Source of the DNA: Choanephora cucurbitarum
Taxonomy: Eukaryota > Mucoromycota > Mucoromycetes > Mucorales > Choanephoraceae
DNA: 64,000 nt
Reading direction: 5' to 3'
Assembly (NCBI GenBank): GCA_025331435.1
Contig: JAIWNI010000086.1
Coordinates: forward strand, 54,936-118,935
Below, piece by piece: positions 9,931-21,628 of the stretch. The position numbers and the translations under genes are program-made. How positions within the stretch are numbered: the stretch's first letter is position 1; each line of letters starts with the position of its first letter. A model generated the notes under the pieces. It was not told the DNA's origin and did no database searches. It saw only the letters and a list, made by a program, of their open reading frames with translations.

Positions 9931-12900
9931 CTATCGTCTGTCTCTTCGTTTCCAATAGACTAGGCCGCCAAAACAAATCACATTGAAGATGAAGAATGCA
10001 ATAATAATACCTAGATTTCGGTATTTGTTTGAAACATCCCATCCGAATGTAGTAGAATAATATTCAGTACCACTCTTGAAGCTACAATAGCCACAAAGTT
10101 CGGGTTGAACTGCTTGAGGGTTGTCTATATAGCCAGTTGCGCCATATTCAAAGAAGTTTCTTGTATATTCGCCACATGTCTGACCAGGAGGAGGCAGGAA
10201 TTTAACTAAATCATAATCATTGCATTGTACTTCAATATGAGACAACTCGTTTGTTGCTAGGCCTTCAATGAAATAATGGAATGGATTGAGCCAATACATC
10301 CAGCTTCTCCAAAAAGTAGGCATAGCTATTGGAGGTTGCATGAAGCCAGAGAACAAGATAAGGATGGAGATGATAAGTGGATTGATAACAGCAGCCATAG
10401 TGGGTATTTCAGCAATAGAAGCAATGACAAAGCCAAGAGTAACAGCCCAAAAGACGAAAAATATTGTAAGCAGATAAAAGTAGCCTACTGTCTCAGATGT
10501 ATTTACCAATCCAATAGTCCAGTAGAAGCCAAACATGAAGAAAGCAGCCAAGAATAGAATGTAAGGTATTTCAACTAGAATAACTGAGATACCAAACGGA
10601 ATCCATCCATAGTATCGAGAGGCATATTCCCGTCTAAAGTACATTCTTTCTGTCATGAATTTCGGTTGGGAAAGAATAATCAAAATGTTGGAAATCAAGA
10701 ACGTAGAGAACAAAGCAAAGAGTCGACTTTGCATTTGTGATACACTGTTACCAACTTTCCAGTAAGTAAAACCGTTAATCAGTGAAGTAAACATGATGGT
10801 GGTGAATCTTCCAATATTGTAATCAGGCGATCGCCAGTATGTCAGAACCATTCGCTTGTGTACAAGATAGAATTGTCTTAAGAAAGGTGTGGCATAAGTC
10901 ATAGCATGTCTCTTTGGATTTTGATCGGCCGTCTTGTGAATGTTTTCAAGTTCTTCTTCGAGTGCTTTAGCCTCAGGTGAGTTTGCCCAAACTTCTGCCC
11001 AGTCACGACTATTATTGGTGGATGCAGTGCCTGCGCCAACGACTTGAAGGATGTATTCAGCAGGGTTTGCAGATGGTGTACATATAGGGCCTCCTTGTCT
11101 CTCAAAATAATCAATCATTGTACGCGCATCAGGACCAATTTCTCCATAGTAAGCTGTACGTCCGCCTCTTACCAAAAGCAAGAGATGATCAAAGTGCTCA
11201 AACAATATGGCAGAAGGTTGATGAATGGTACATAAAACTGGCCATCCAGCATCAGCAAGTTTACGAATAAAACGAATAATGTTGAAGGAGCTCTGAGCAT
11301 CAAGACCAGATGTTGGTTCATCAAGGAAGAGTAACTTGGGCTTACCAACCAGTTCCATACCAATAGTAAGTCGCTTCCGTTCTTCAACAGAAATACCAAA
11401 ACCGGATTCAACAGTACCAATCTGTGCATCTGCAATATCTTCCATTTCAAGCAAATGTATGATTTGTTCGACATAAGCATCTTTTTCAGCTTGAGGAGTT
11501 TCGTAAGGTTGACGCAAGTTAGCAGAAAATTGAAGAGCTTCACGCACCGTAACAGCTGGTTGATGTACGTCCATTTGCTCACAATAACCAGTGATTCGTT
11601 CAAAGTCATTGATTAAAGCCTCCTGGTTCAAATAAAGTCTACCTTCTACTTTACCGATGGTCTTTCTTCTTGCTAAGACATCGAGAAGAGTTGTTTTACC
11701 AGCACCTGAGGAGCCCATCAATGCTGTTAGATGACCTGGTTTGACAATTCCGTTAATGTTATTCAGAAGTTGCAGCTCTCCGCCTTTGATAGGTACAGTG
11801 TAGTTCACATTTTGCCAAGAGAAAGTGGTTCCTGTAGTGACGATTTCCATTGTTTGATCCATAGCATCAATGTGGCTTGTATGCTTGCGTCTGAGTTCGT
11901 TTGTTTCCTCTTCAGATCGTTGCTTTGGTGCTTTTCCAGGAATATAAAGTTTAGTAAGAGAGCCAACCGCATTTGAACCTTTGAACTCCATGGCCAAACA
12001 AATCATGATAGTAAATAATATGAAAAAGCCAGTAACAGCAACAAAATCAGGTGCCCATAGATGATTTGAGTCCCACCATAGTTTGTTCATCAAATAATTA
12101 TCACCAAGCACGAAATTTTCTCCTGGGTTGCCTCCTGTCATTGTGCATACTTTGTAGTTCCAGTCGTCATAGCCAGGTCCAGAGGGTACAGCATTTCCAA
12201 TACCTTCGCATGAATATCTCTGTCCTTTCATTTCATTGATCAGCAAAGTCTTGTAACCGTAAGCAATAGGACTCAACCAGTATATCCTATATTAATATGT
12301 AAGTTTACAGTGAACCATCAATTTGTTTTCTCATATTTACCAATAAAGCCATGGATGCATCTCTGGATATGGGATTACATAGCCGCTGTAAGATATAATT
12401 GAGATTAAGACAATACCTGAGAACTGTGTCGCAAAGAAGAATGAAGAGGTGATTGCACCAAAGAATCTAAAGAAGCCATTCATACACATGTTGATAAAGA
12501 ACAAGCCGATGAAGAATGTAAAAAATCGAGCTGCCGACAGGTTAAGGCCCATAATAAAATAAGCACATAGTTCAAATAACAGCACTTTGAGAAGAAAATT
12601 AGTTCAAATTCTTTCTATCATATAGGGTTGACTTACCTTGAGCTATAGCATAGGGTATATCCATGATTACTTGAGCAATATAAAAAGCGGATGGTCGGTA
12701 CAACGCATATTGTTTGTGCTTCTCAAGTACTGGTCGACCCATCAAGAAATTGACTAGTTCTGATTGCGAAACAAGAGCATTGAACAACACGGAAAAGAAG
12801 ACAGCACCGCTACGCGAAAAGGCACCAGAACCATCATTTGGAAGATTGTAAAAGCAGGATGCAGTGATCAAACTTTGTATAAGAATAGTACCATATCTTG

Positions 12901-14470
12901 AAATTAAAGCTTGTTGGTCTTTGATCAAAAGATGATATTGGCGAATTGTTAAGGCCTTTACTTGCTGATAAAACGAAGCAACATAAGGAGAAGTTTTGCT
13001 TGCTCTCTTTTGATGCTCTTCTTCCATTGCTATTTTGAAGTTGTCTTCGTAGTTTTTGTTTTGGAAAGATTGTTCATATTCATCAAGCTCATGCATCATC
13101 GCTTTGTATATGGATGACTCATAGAAGCGAGCTTGAAATTGACTTGCAGTAAGAGGCACAGAGTCTTCGTAACCTGGTTTTATCTCGCGCTCAATTGGGT
13201 TGCAGATACCTGTCAAAAAATCAGGAATTGACTTTCGTGGAGGGCAATAGAATCCAAGGTTTTCGAAATATTCTTTGGCTTGCGAAGTAGGACCAAAATA
13301 GAGACAGTAACCATCGTCCAACAAAATAAGCTTATCAAACAAAGTAAAGATACTGTTAGATGCTTGATAAAGAGTAGCCACTGTAGTCTTCTGAAACACA
13401 TCTGTCATAATACGGAGCGATCTTGCAAAATCCAACGCTGAAGCTGCGTCTAGACCTCTTGTGGAACAGTCCCAGCAGTTAATTGTACTTTGGGTTGTCA
13501 TCTGCTCAGCGATTGACAGTCGTTTGCGCTCACCTCCTGAAAGCCCACGAAAGAAAGGGTTGCCAACGATTGTATTCATTTGTTTTGTAAGACCCAACAT
13601 GTTACCTAAGAGATAAAGAACCTTGTCAGTGAACTCTTTTTTTGTCTCATTAGGCAGACGAGTTCCGGGAGTCTTTGTTCGAAGAGCAAATTGAAGTGTT
13701 TGCTTCGTGGTCAAGGTTGGATAGTGTTGATCTTCTTCAGAGTTGTAACATGCCTGGCCATGAAAACGATGGGCAAAAGTCTTGTGATCGATCCCACCAT
13801 AGCTGACAGTTCCTTTGATGTCCGTAAATGAGTCACGCATGTTTGAAATTATCTTCAGCAAACTAGTACAGCCAGCGCCAGGTCGGCCCAAGAGCAAAAG
13901 CATTTCACCGTCTTTACAGAAACCAGATAGATCTTTGAGAATCACTTTGACACTGCTTTGATTTTTTCTAAAGAATTTCCAAAATTGAAGATTTTTGATT
14001 AGACCACTTATGACTGTAGGGATTGTGTAAGCCTCAGCACCAAGACCCTGTTGCATTGAGAATCGATTAGTTAAATCAGTCAATTTGAAGAAAGTGGCTA
14101 AAAATTACCTCAACAGTAAGGTTTCTCCAAATGACACCTAAATTCTTTGAGTGATGTCCAGCTTGTCTTTGGTTTTCTGACATGCCATGCAAAAAGTCAC
14201 TTAGGTTGAATTCTTCAGCTTCAGCTTTGCCTTCTTCTATTCTACTAGTAGGCATTGACGATATACGGCTGATATGAGACAGCTCTTTCTCCAATCGATG
14301 GTATTCGCTAACAGCGGCTACGATCAGGCTGTCAGTCTATGGTAACCAGTACTTCCAATACCCATTTCACAAATACCTGACACATCTACAACATCTGCAA
14401 TTTCACCGAATTCACCGTTTTCGACGAACACTTCTTCATACTGATCTTTGGGATTGTTTTTGGACGCCAT
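9931..14470 (-). CDS. Full-length PDR/ABCG-type ABC transporter
   Basis: Five exons are proposed (14470-14390, 14336-14109, 14047-12637, 12584-12341, 12286-9931), giving 1439 residues, the usual PDR size. The layout is NBD1-TMD1-NBD2-TMD2. NBD1 has the PDR-type Walker A GRPGAGCTS (Cys in place of Lys, residues ~157-165), signature LSGGERKRLS and a Walker B with CWDCSTRGLD. NBD2 has a canonical GSSGAGKTT (~846-854), the degenerate VEERKRLTIG signature and LLFLDEPTSGLD. This asymmetric pair is the hallmark of fungal pleiotropic drug resistance pumps, which export hydrophobic compounds or lipids at the plasma membrane. The last transmembrane block ends in KRRDRR. The 5' end is the uncertain part: the first intron uses an inferred donor (GTAGAT), and the alternative is a small frameshift near 14330. 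Introns 2-4 are well supported by protein continuity. Confidence 0.9.
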
Positions 14471-16579
14471 TATAGACAGTGCCAACCAAATGTATTTAGA
14501 AAAGAATCGCTTTTGATTGACAACAGTAAGGCGATCAGAATTTCAACCTTATTTATACTATTTCAAAAAGGTGGCTGTGGCTCTCGAATCACTGATGTGG
14601 TTTCTTTGTTTGTTTTATCGAACGATAGCCATCGCGGCATGATTTTTCCGAGAAGGTTGATAGTGTATGCCTGCGCAGAAATGAGCATACGCTCTCTGAG
14701 AAAGAAAAAGCAAAGACGTTAGGCATCATTAGTAATCAAAAAACACGTAGCAAATTTAATTGCATATCTTGCTTACTTTCACCAGCTCGTTGCAATAACA
14801 ATCTCATGCTAGCAACATTACCGTTGAAATGACAAAAACCATTTCCTTAAGTACATACTGTAGCTATTCTTGATAGATTGGTCCTAGAGACTCGATTCCG
14901 AAAAATTTTCGCCATGAAGAGAAGTTGATCAGATGAAGCACATCGCCTCAATATTGCTACATATTATTTTAAAATTAACTTCGCTATGCTTAAATAAGCA
15001 TATTCGATTCTCAAATAGGATTCATGTGACCTTTATCAGGGTATTGGTTGCACTAACTACCCATATCTGGATACACAGTACTGCTCACAAAAGAAGATCA
15101 GCTTTTTTTTGGCTATGGTTTAAAGTCGCGTTTCAGTTTGAGTTGGAGGCTTTGCATTTACCACTGAGCTTTTCCTGATCCATAAATCAATGTATATTAT
15201 AAGTCAAGCTTTAAAATGAACATGCTGACAAAAAGTTACTAGAGAGTCTCAAGAAATTTTTTTTTTCATGTACAGGTCGTTTCCCTAAATTTTGTACAGT
15301 GTTTTGTTTCGGAAGCAAAGTAAAATATGCAAATGCGCAAAGCGCAATATGCAACGAGTCCATGGGCAATCCCAAGAAAAAAAAAGTGACACAAAACATC
15401 ATCAGATTTCAAATTAACTGCAGCTCTGAAGCGCATGGCAACAATAATGAAAATGAACAGTTCCTCCAGTTTTTTTCTCTTGTTTTTACTACGTTTGCAT
15501 AAAGAACTTTGGATCGTCTCGAAGACTCGAAAATCTAAAGCATTTCCAAAACTATTTGAAATTGTCTGTAGTGATTTGTTATGATTATCACATTTGCTTA
15601 TCTAAGCGTTCTATTTCGAATCCATGGTAGTTGTACCAGTTACCAACAGTTCCTAAGTATTCTATAAAATCGAAGATGTTTGCTAACACGAATTTCTGGA
15701 AATTTTTTTAGTACTACTTGAGAACGCATTTAGAGATATGAAGATCAGTTGTCATTTATCTAGCAGATCCGATTCGCACAAACAATCGGTATGTTTATTG
15801 GTGTGATGCTTGATAGAAAATCCTCATAAAAATCAGCTAACAATATTTGTAGTTGGTGTCAGTAAAGAAAAAGATATGATTTACAAGGACACAAAATCCG
15901 TCATTTTCCTTTTCATCTCGATATCTTTTATTAGCACAAGCTCGCGTTTTATTAGGGCACAAAAAAGAACAAGCGCAATGCAGCTGCATACCTATATGCT
16001 GATTTGGATGCATTAGCTGATTCAATGAAGGATATCGCGTGTGCGCCATATTATCGAGACGCAAAAAAACAAAAACAAAATAGCCACTGCATGGATATTA
16101 TCAACAAGGCGGAAGGTGCTGCTCCAAGTATTGTATCTAATCTGTGTCACTCTGCCCTTATCTCTGCCTGCTTACCTTATCAGGCTAAGCCTCACTACGT
16201 ATTTTCTAATATGTACATTTATGATACCATTCATACTATTTCCCAAATAATGCAATGCGATCTATCACAAACAGATCAAACTTGCAAACCTGTGTCACTA
16301 ATTGTGCAGCTTTCTAAAGAGAATCAATCTATCACTATCCTGCATCATTGCTCTACACTAGTCTCCAATATGCTAGTAATTTAATTTTGTTTTATACCTC
16401 CCCTTTTCATCCGAAAATCAATTTCACACAATATCATCCTAGATCACAATCCCTTTTCAACTATCTGACTCTGCTATCAGCAATCTGAATAAAAACTCTT
16501 ATAGTAGTATCCCAGTGCAGTTATTTATAACCTTGGAGTTTGGTAGGTAACATAAAGATGTCGAATTATTAGTCATGTA
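14471..16579. other. Gene-free AT-rich region, possible decayed coding relic
   Basis: Promoter DNA of the ABC transporter lies at the left end. A 143-codon open stretch at about 15956-16384 (+) has a partly protein-like beginning (around ADLDALADSMKDIACAPYYRDA) but no recognisable domain and then ordinary AT-rich translation. It may be a relic of a mobile element. Nothing else is supported. Confidence 0.35.
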
Positions 16580-16812
16580 CAGTCAACCAAAGAAAGTTTT
16601 GTGTGATTTTGAATCTCGATATATTTTTGATGAAGGTTCATCCTTTGTATATTGCTATACAAACTTTTTTTTTGAACACACTGCAATGAAAAGAACGTTT
16701 AGAATGTCTCGCTTAACTCCCGAAACAAGAAGTAAGATTGTTAACATAGTCATGATCGTTGAGAAGATCATGTCCGAATTTGAAATCACACAGAACTTTC
16801 TTTAGTTGACTG
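16580..16812 (+). mobile_element. Tc1/mariner-like deletion derivative (MITE), 233 bp
   Basis: The element begins CAGTCAACCAAAGAAAGTTT and ends with the near-perfect reverse complement (AAACTTTCTTTGGTTGACTG with two mismatches). The inverted repeats continue imperfectly for about 35 bp. Both ends are flanked by TA, the target site of Tc1/mariner elements (TA at 16578-16579 and 16813-16814). Inside, an ATG at 16704 opens a short frame (MSRLTPETRSKIVN) resembling the N-terminus of Tc1-like transposases; the frame stops after about 34 codons within the right repeat. This fits a non-autonomous copy left by internal deletion of a full Tc1-like transposon. No intact transposase is present. Confidence 0.75.
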
Positions 16813-16814
16813 TA

Positions 16815-18655
16815 AATATAATAAGTGACAATCTCTCTCTTGACTGAGCTTATCTTCTCAACTGCCTTATAATTTCTAGCAAGGTTTAGTTCGTGTTGGT
16901 TTCGCTTTGCATTGACATAAGCACTGGGCATTTAGTTCTTGTTGCTTACAGTACGTTTCATAGGAGAATAATGGGTCTAGTTTATAAACTCTCCTTTTAT
17001 GCAATTGATTGTTCTTATATGTCGCACTCTTCCAGCTATAATATTAGTATCTTAAAAATCTCATGCTCTTCTATCTGGAATATGCGAAGCAGTAAGAGCT
17101 GCGAGAATTAAAGAAAGTCTTCCACTTAGTATTATGACCTGATTTTTTATTAAGGATAAACAAGAAGACTGATGTTCCAAGTAGATATAGTATGAAGCGA
17201 GCTTTCATTAATCAACAGGCCTTATTGCTTAGTTTTATTGATCCAAGAAAGCTGCTTTGTATATACAGAGATCTTGGTAATGTTTAAATAAGTTGCGTGT
17301 GCGTGTTTATTTATGCAACAATGAAGCCAGTTTCAATCAGCGCGTTGTCAATGAATCAAGCCTGCCTAACAGGAAATCCTTTACCATTTCGTTAGCGGCC
17401 AAACCTGTCTAAAGGTCTGTTGACCACAATTTGTAGCTATTCGTATTTGTTGGGTAGGTTTCTTAACACTGCTTAGGAGGCTATGTCAGCTAAATGCTAA
17501 ATAAAAATCAACAGCAAGCACTATAAGTAATAAACGCACTTGATCTGTAAGACAAAAAAAATAATACTTTTCGTTGCAGTTATTTAATAAATGTTGTCTT
17601 TCGAAAAAAAAAAGATTGATGACATACACAGTGTTGTTAGTGTATCACATGAAGCACTAGTCTCTTTGTGTGTCAACATTTTCTGAAAACAGCAATACGT
17701 CTTACTCTCTGTCCATCAGATCAGTTGTGCTCATTGCTTGGATTTGGCTTCTATCTTGGCATTTCTTCAGAAGAAAAGAATCTCAGCCGCTGATATCTTG
17801 CCATTTTGGTCTCGAGGAAGATGACTAAAAAGGTAAAAGAGAAATGAAAATCTATTTCAGTAACTGAGGGCATATATATATATATATCTTTATTAAACAT
17901 TGAGGATAAACACAGAATAAGGGTGAGTCACCAAAATAGCTTAAAGAAGTTAACCCCTTTTAGAAAAATCAAGCTCTCTAGAAACTCTATCTAATACAAC
18001 TAAACTAGATCGATTTTCAACCAACTAAAGCTCAAAAGAATAGAAAGAAAAGTAATTCTACCTGAAATTTATTACATAGTTTACATATTGTCTAAATAAA
18101 GTAAAAAAAAAAAAACTCTATTTTTTTTTGTAAGAGAGAGAAATGAGACACGTTCGAGTCCAAGCAGCAAAAGAATACAGCTCAATGAGAGAACAAAGTT
18201 CAATGCAGTGTGACACTACAACACCATGATAGTTATGCATGAGATGGCTGCCAGTTAAAAAAAATGGAAGCGGGAAATATAATTTCAAATAAAAAACCCA
18301 TTTCTAGCACAAGTCATCTGTTGAATTGATTCTTTAGAGCAACGATACTTCGTTGAGTCATTTTGCGTTCAACAATGTAGAACAACCTCATCTTATTTGG
18401 AAGTGCATGATTCAATAAAAAAAAAGATTTTTCGGTTTCTATTTTAAGTGACCACAAATAGGTAACCAAGATGGACAAAAATTGGGTAGTTTGTGATATG
18501 GCTTTTCCTTCTGCATCATAGTCCGATTGGCTTAGAAACTGTCCCTTTTTCTTTTAGCCAACTCTCCTCTTTCTCTCTTTTCTTCTTCCTTTGTTTACGG
18601 ATTCTTTTCTTTTCTCTTCATCTATATACCCTTATCCTCTCAAGAGACAGCAGAA
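16815..18655. other. Intergenic region upstream of the PAQR gene
   Basis: No gene is visible. There is a (TA)n run at 17872-17887, several long A runs, and a CT-rich leader just before the PAQR start codon (about 18545-18620), as is common in fungal promoters and 5' UTRs. Confidence 0.5.
17872..17887. repeat. (TA)8 microsatellite
   Basis: A perfect alternating AT run of 16 bp in non-coding DNA. Confidence 0.8.
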
Positions 18656-19965
18656 ATGGAATTACCTCAAATGTGTACATCTAGTTCTTCAACAACTGTC
18701 AACATATCTTCGCCTCAATGCCATAATCGGCCAAGATCCCATTCCCTCACAGATACAATCAATGAAAAGCTTAGGGAAATCGAAGAAGCAGACTCAACTG
18801 GCTTCCTTCAATACATGGACGATCAGGTGCACGATACATGGGATAATGCTAAGGCTGCCATGCTAGGTGCTCAAAGACTACTGCAGTTTCACGAACTTCC
18901 TAAAGACTGGCAGGAAAATGAATATGTGTTATCCGGGTATGTTCAAATTCCCCGCACCAAAAATATTTATCCCGATAATATCTCTTTATTTTTCTTCCTC
19001 AGTATTATACTGACTACGTTATAAAACAGGTACCGATTCTATCAGACGAGTCAAGCCTGTTTAAAGTCCATATTTATGCTTCATAACGAAACGATGAACA
19101 TTTGGAGTCATATTATTGGATTTGTGTTTATGACATGTTTAAGCATCTACGGCTTCGATGTAAGTCATGTTAAACGATGGTTGCATAAACCAATTAACCC
19201 TTTGTTTAGAGACATTTTCCAGACGCCTCATTTAAAGATCGTACCGTCTGCATGACATTTTGCATTGCTGCGCTGAAATGCTTGTTTTGTTCATCTATCT
19301 ATCACACTTTCATTTGTCACTCTCATCGACAGATCAAATCATTTACAGCTACTCTTGATTACATGGGCATCTCTTTTTTGATCACAGCTTCAGTACTTGT
19401 GACTGAATACTATGGCTACTACTGTCGACCCATGATGCGCGCAAGATATATGATTTTCACGACGCTTGTCGGCAGTGTCGGATTATTTGCCCCTTTTTTA
19501 GATAAATGGGACACAAAAGCACTTAGACCATTACGTATTGCTGTCTTTATTTCTATGGCCGTTTCAAGTGCCGTACCTGTCTTTCACTTAGCCTACCTCA
19601 ACGGGCTTCGAGCTACATGGCAATTTTTCGAGCTTGCTGGAGTTAGTGTCATTATGTACGTTTTGGGCGTCATTGTGTGTAAGTAAATCAAGCTTATTTG
19701 ACTTGTGAAAAGGCCCAAGCTAAATGTTTTTTTTTAGATGCTAACCGATTTCCCGAGAGATTTTATCCAGGAAAATTCGATTTTGCTGGTCTGACCAGCC
19801 ATGCTATCTGGCATGTATTTGTATGCCTAGGCATTTTCGTAAGTTAGATTTGTTGGAAAAAAGAAAAGAGTGAACTAATACAAACAATAGTTTCATTATA
19901 TGGCATCCATTCGATTTTATGCCAATCGATATTCGTATGGCTGTAATATCATCTCAAGAAACTAA
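18656..19965 (+). CDS. PAQR/Izh-type seven-transmembrane protein
   Basis: Five exons (18656-18936, 19030-19159, 19210-19678, 19738-19838, 19891-19965) give 351 residues. The family motifs are in order: a cytosolic N-terminus leading to LSGYRFYQTSQACLKSIFMLHNETMNIWSHIIGF; the H-containing YHTFICHS segment; the LDYMGISFLI motif; and the C-terminal SHAIWHVFVCLGIFFHYMA. The conserved His and Asp residues form the metal site of adiponectin-receptor-like (ceramidase-type) proteins. Fungal members (Izh1-4) act in zinc and lipid homeostasis in ER or plasma membrane. Seven hydrophobic segments can be counted. All four introns are 50-95 nt with GTAAG/GTATG donors, and each join restores the family sequence. 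The gene is convergent with the next one, the stops being 115 bp apart. Confidence 0.92.
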
Positions 19966-20080
19966 TTTTATTTATTCGTTCATATTATACCAGAAAGAGA
20001 AATGCATTTGATAGATAACATGTTTAAAGAAGTAAAGCTTATGGTTTTATTCAAGAAAATATAAATATAGATAGGGTGAC

Positions 20081-21628
20081 TCAATGACGACTAGAACTAA
20101 AAGCAGGACTTTCAGCTATAAGATAATCTGTATGATCTAAGAACGCTTGAAGATCTTCAAAATAATCAGGTCCAATAGCATCACCAGATGGATTGTATGA
20201 AAAGTAATCGACATTATCCTTTATGATTTCTCGATCCTCTACAACAATTGTAAAGTAGTTTTGTTGCTTGTGGTTAGAATCAATGATATTGTATAAATAT
20301 AGAAAGTCAAGGGCGTCCTGTTTGGATTTAGGTGGAACAGGAAAATAAACACGCAGCTCGCTTTGGCGAGCCACAATTCTAAATTTGCCGTGTCGTTGCA
20401 AATTATCAAGTAGCTTGAGAACATAGTTGATGTGAATTTGATATTCATAAGCCATGGTTTCTATAGAGTCAATGAAGGAAGTACTTAGACTTTCAGTAGT
20501 CCAGCCACTTCTCTTGTTTTTAGAAAGCTGTAGTGTATCCAAGGTGATCAGCAAATAGATTGTAGATGCTGTGATGGAATTGCTTGTGGTTGTATCTCTA
20601 GTTCCTGTATCACTTTTGATAGACGAGTATTCATCAGCTTGTTTTCTGGCATAATGCTGCCCCGACGAAAACTGCTTTGATCGACTGTGCTTCAATTGGT
20701 GTCGTCTTTTGGAAGGCACTCGACAGCTGGATGAATTACGGCTATGTAGAGAGGAAATATCATCATGGTGAATGATTGAATCTAACTTTTTGCGATTAGC
20801 ATGTTTGGGAGTATGCTTCTGTTGCAAAGAGCCATCCATAGCGACATCAGATCCAACAAAGTTATCAGATTCAGTGCAAGTGGTGCAAGCTGATTCGCAG
20901 CTGTTCAATGATACGGCATCGTCATGACCATTGTGCAATCCAAGCAAGTCACTCATACCATTGTCAGCTTTTTGAGCACCGAAAAGGGGTTGTGATTGTT
21001 GATTGGACTGATGGCTGAGATGAGCGGGAGTAGCTGTGGCAGGTGTAGGGGATTGTTTTTCGCCCATTTCATTTTGACTCATTTTGCCTCCGGCCGGTGA
21101 AAAGATACGGGATGAAATATGTGCAAAAACATTGGACTGTCCACTGTTGGTAGATGCGTTGTTTTGAAACAATGTAACACAAGAGGGTGATTTGGTAGTA
21201 GAGAACTGTCTAGCGAAAGTTGGGCTACGGCCTACGCCAATAGTAGCAGTACGAGGGAGTCCCCAAGACAAGATCCCTGAACCATTACCACTACCTGAAG
21301 CAGACATCATTGTTCGGAACTGTGGTTGTCTACAGGCTTGCCATGTACGTTGATGAAGTGTAGGAGAGGAAAAGACTTTGACAATAGGAAAGTGTTGCTT
21401 AATGACTTTCATCAGTACTTTTTGATCCACAATAGGTTGCTGAGTAGGTGCTGATTGGTAGGCTCTTCTCAAGAATGTGCTTTGAAGAGAAAGAGCTATT
21501 TGTTGCGTAGTTGCAGCATGTCTTATGTTGTTTGCTTGCTGAGGCACTACCGCCAATTCAGCCACCTTTGTTTGAAAGTAATGCCGGAGCTGGTGCAAAG
21601 ATGAAAATATCTTTGACGGTCGTAACAT
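20081..21628 (-). CDS. Unrecognised protein with mitochondrial-type N-terminus
   Basis: The single-exon frame encodes 515 residues from the ATG at 21628. The start is chosen over an upstream ATG at 21727 because it opens a basic, amphipathic leader (MLRPSKIFSSLHQLRHYFQ) typical of mitochondrial targeting, whereas the longer form adds a Phe-rich stretch resembling translated leader DNA. Residues ~60-370 are low complexity (Ser, Gln, Asn, His), with an acidic, Cys-containing patch (CESACTTCTES) and a basic His/Arg/Lys patch. Only the C-terminal ~145 residues look folded: helical LITLDTLQLSKNK through YQIHINYVLKLLDNLQRHG, then mixed strands in FRIVARQSELRVYFPVP and YFTIVVEDREIIK. I do not recognise the family. 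A mitochondrial or regulatory role is inferred from the leader alone. Confidence 0.7.
   Translation of the reverse strand: MLRPSKIFSSLHQLRHYFQTKVAELAVVPQQANNIRHAATTQQIALSLQSTFLRRAYQSAPTQQPIVDQKVLMKVIKQHFPIVKVFSSPTLHQRTWQACRQPQFRTMMSASGSGNGSGILSWGLPRTATIGVGRSPTFARQFSTTKSPSCVTLFQNNASTNSGQSNVFAHISSRIFSPAGGKMSQNEMGEKQSPTPATATPAHLSHQSNQQSQPLFGAQKADNGMSDLLGLHNGHDDAVSLNSCESACTTCTESDNFVGSDVAMDGSLQQKHTPKHANRKKLDSIIHHDDISSLHSRNSSSCRVPSKRRHQLKHSRSKQFSSGQHYARKQADEYSSIKSDTGTRDTTTSNSITASTIYLLITLDTLQLSKNKRSGWTTESLSTSFIDSIETMAYEYQIHINYVLKLLDNLQRHGKFRIVARQSELRVYFPVPPKSKQDALDFLYLYNIIDSNHKQQNYFTIVVEDREIIKDNVDYFSYNPSGDAIGPDYFEDLQAFLDHTDYLIAESPAFSSSRH

Noticed and set aside
15956..16384. 143-codon open stretch with a protein-like beginning
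   Set aside because: Only the first ~50 codons look coding, with no identifiable domain or start; at most a relic of a mobile element.
18148..18165. B-box-like GTTCGAGTCC suggesting a tRNA
   Set aside because: No acceptor stem, A box or anticodon arm can be formed around it.
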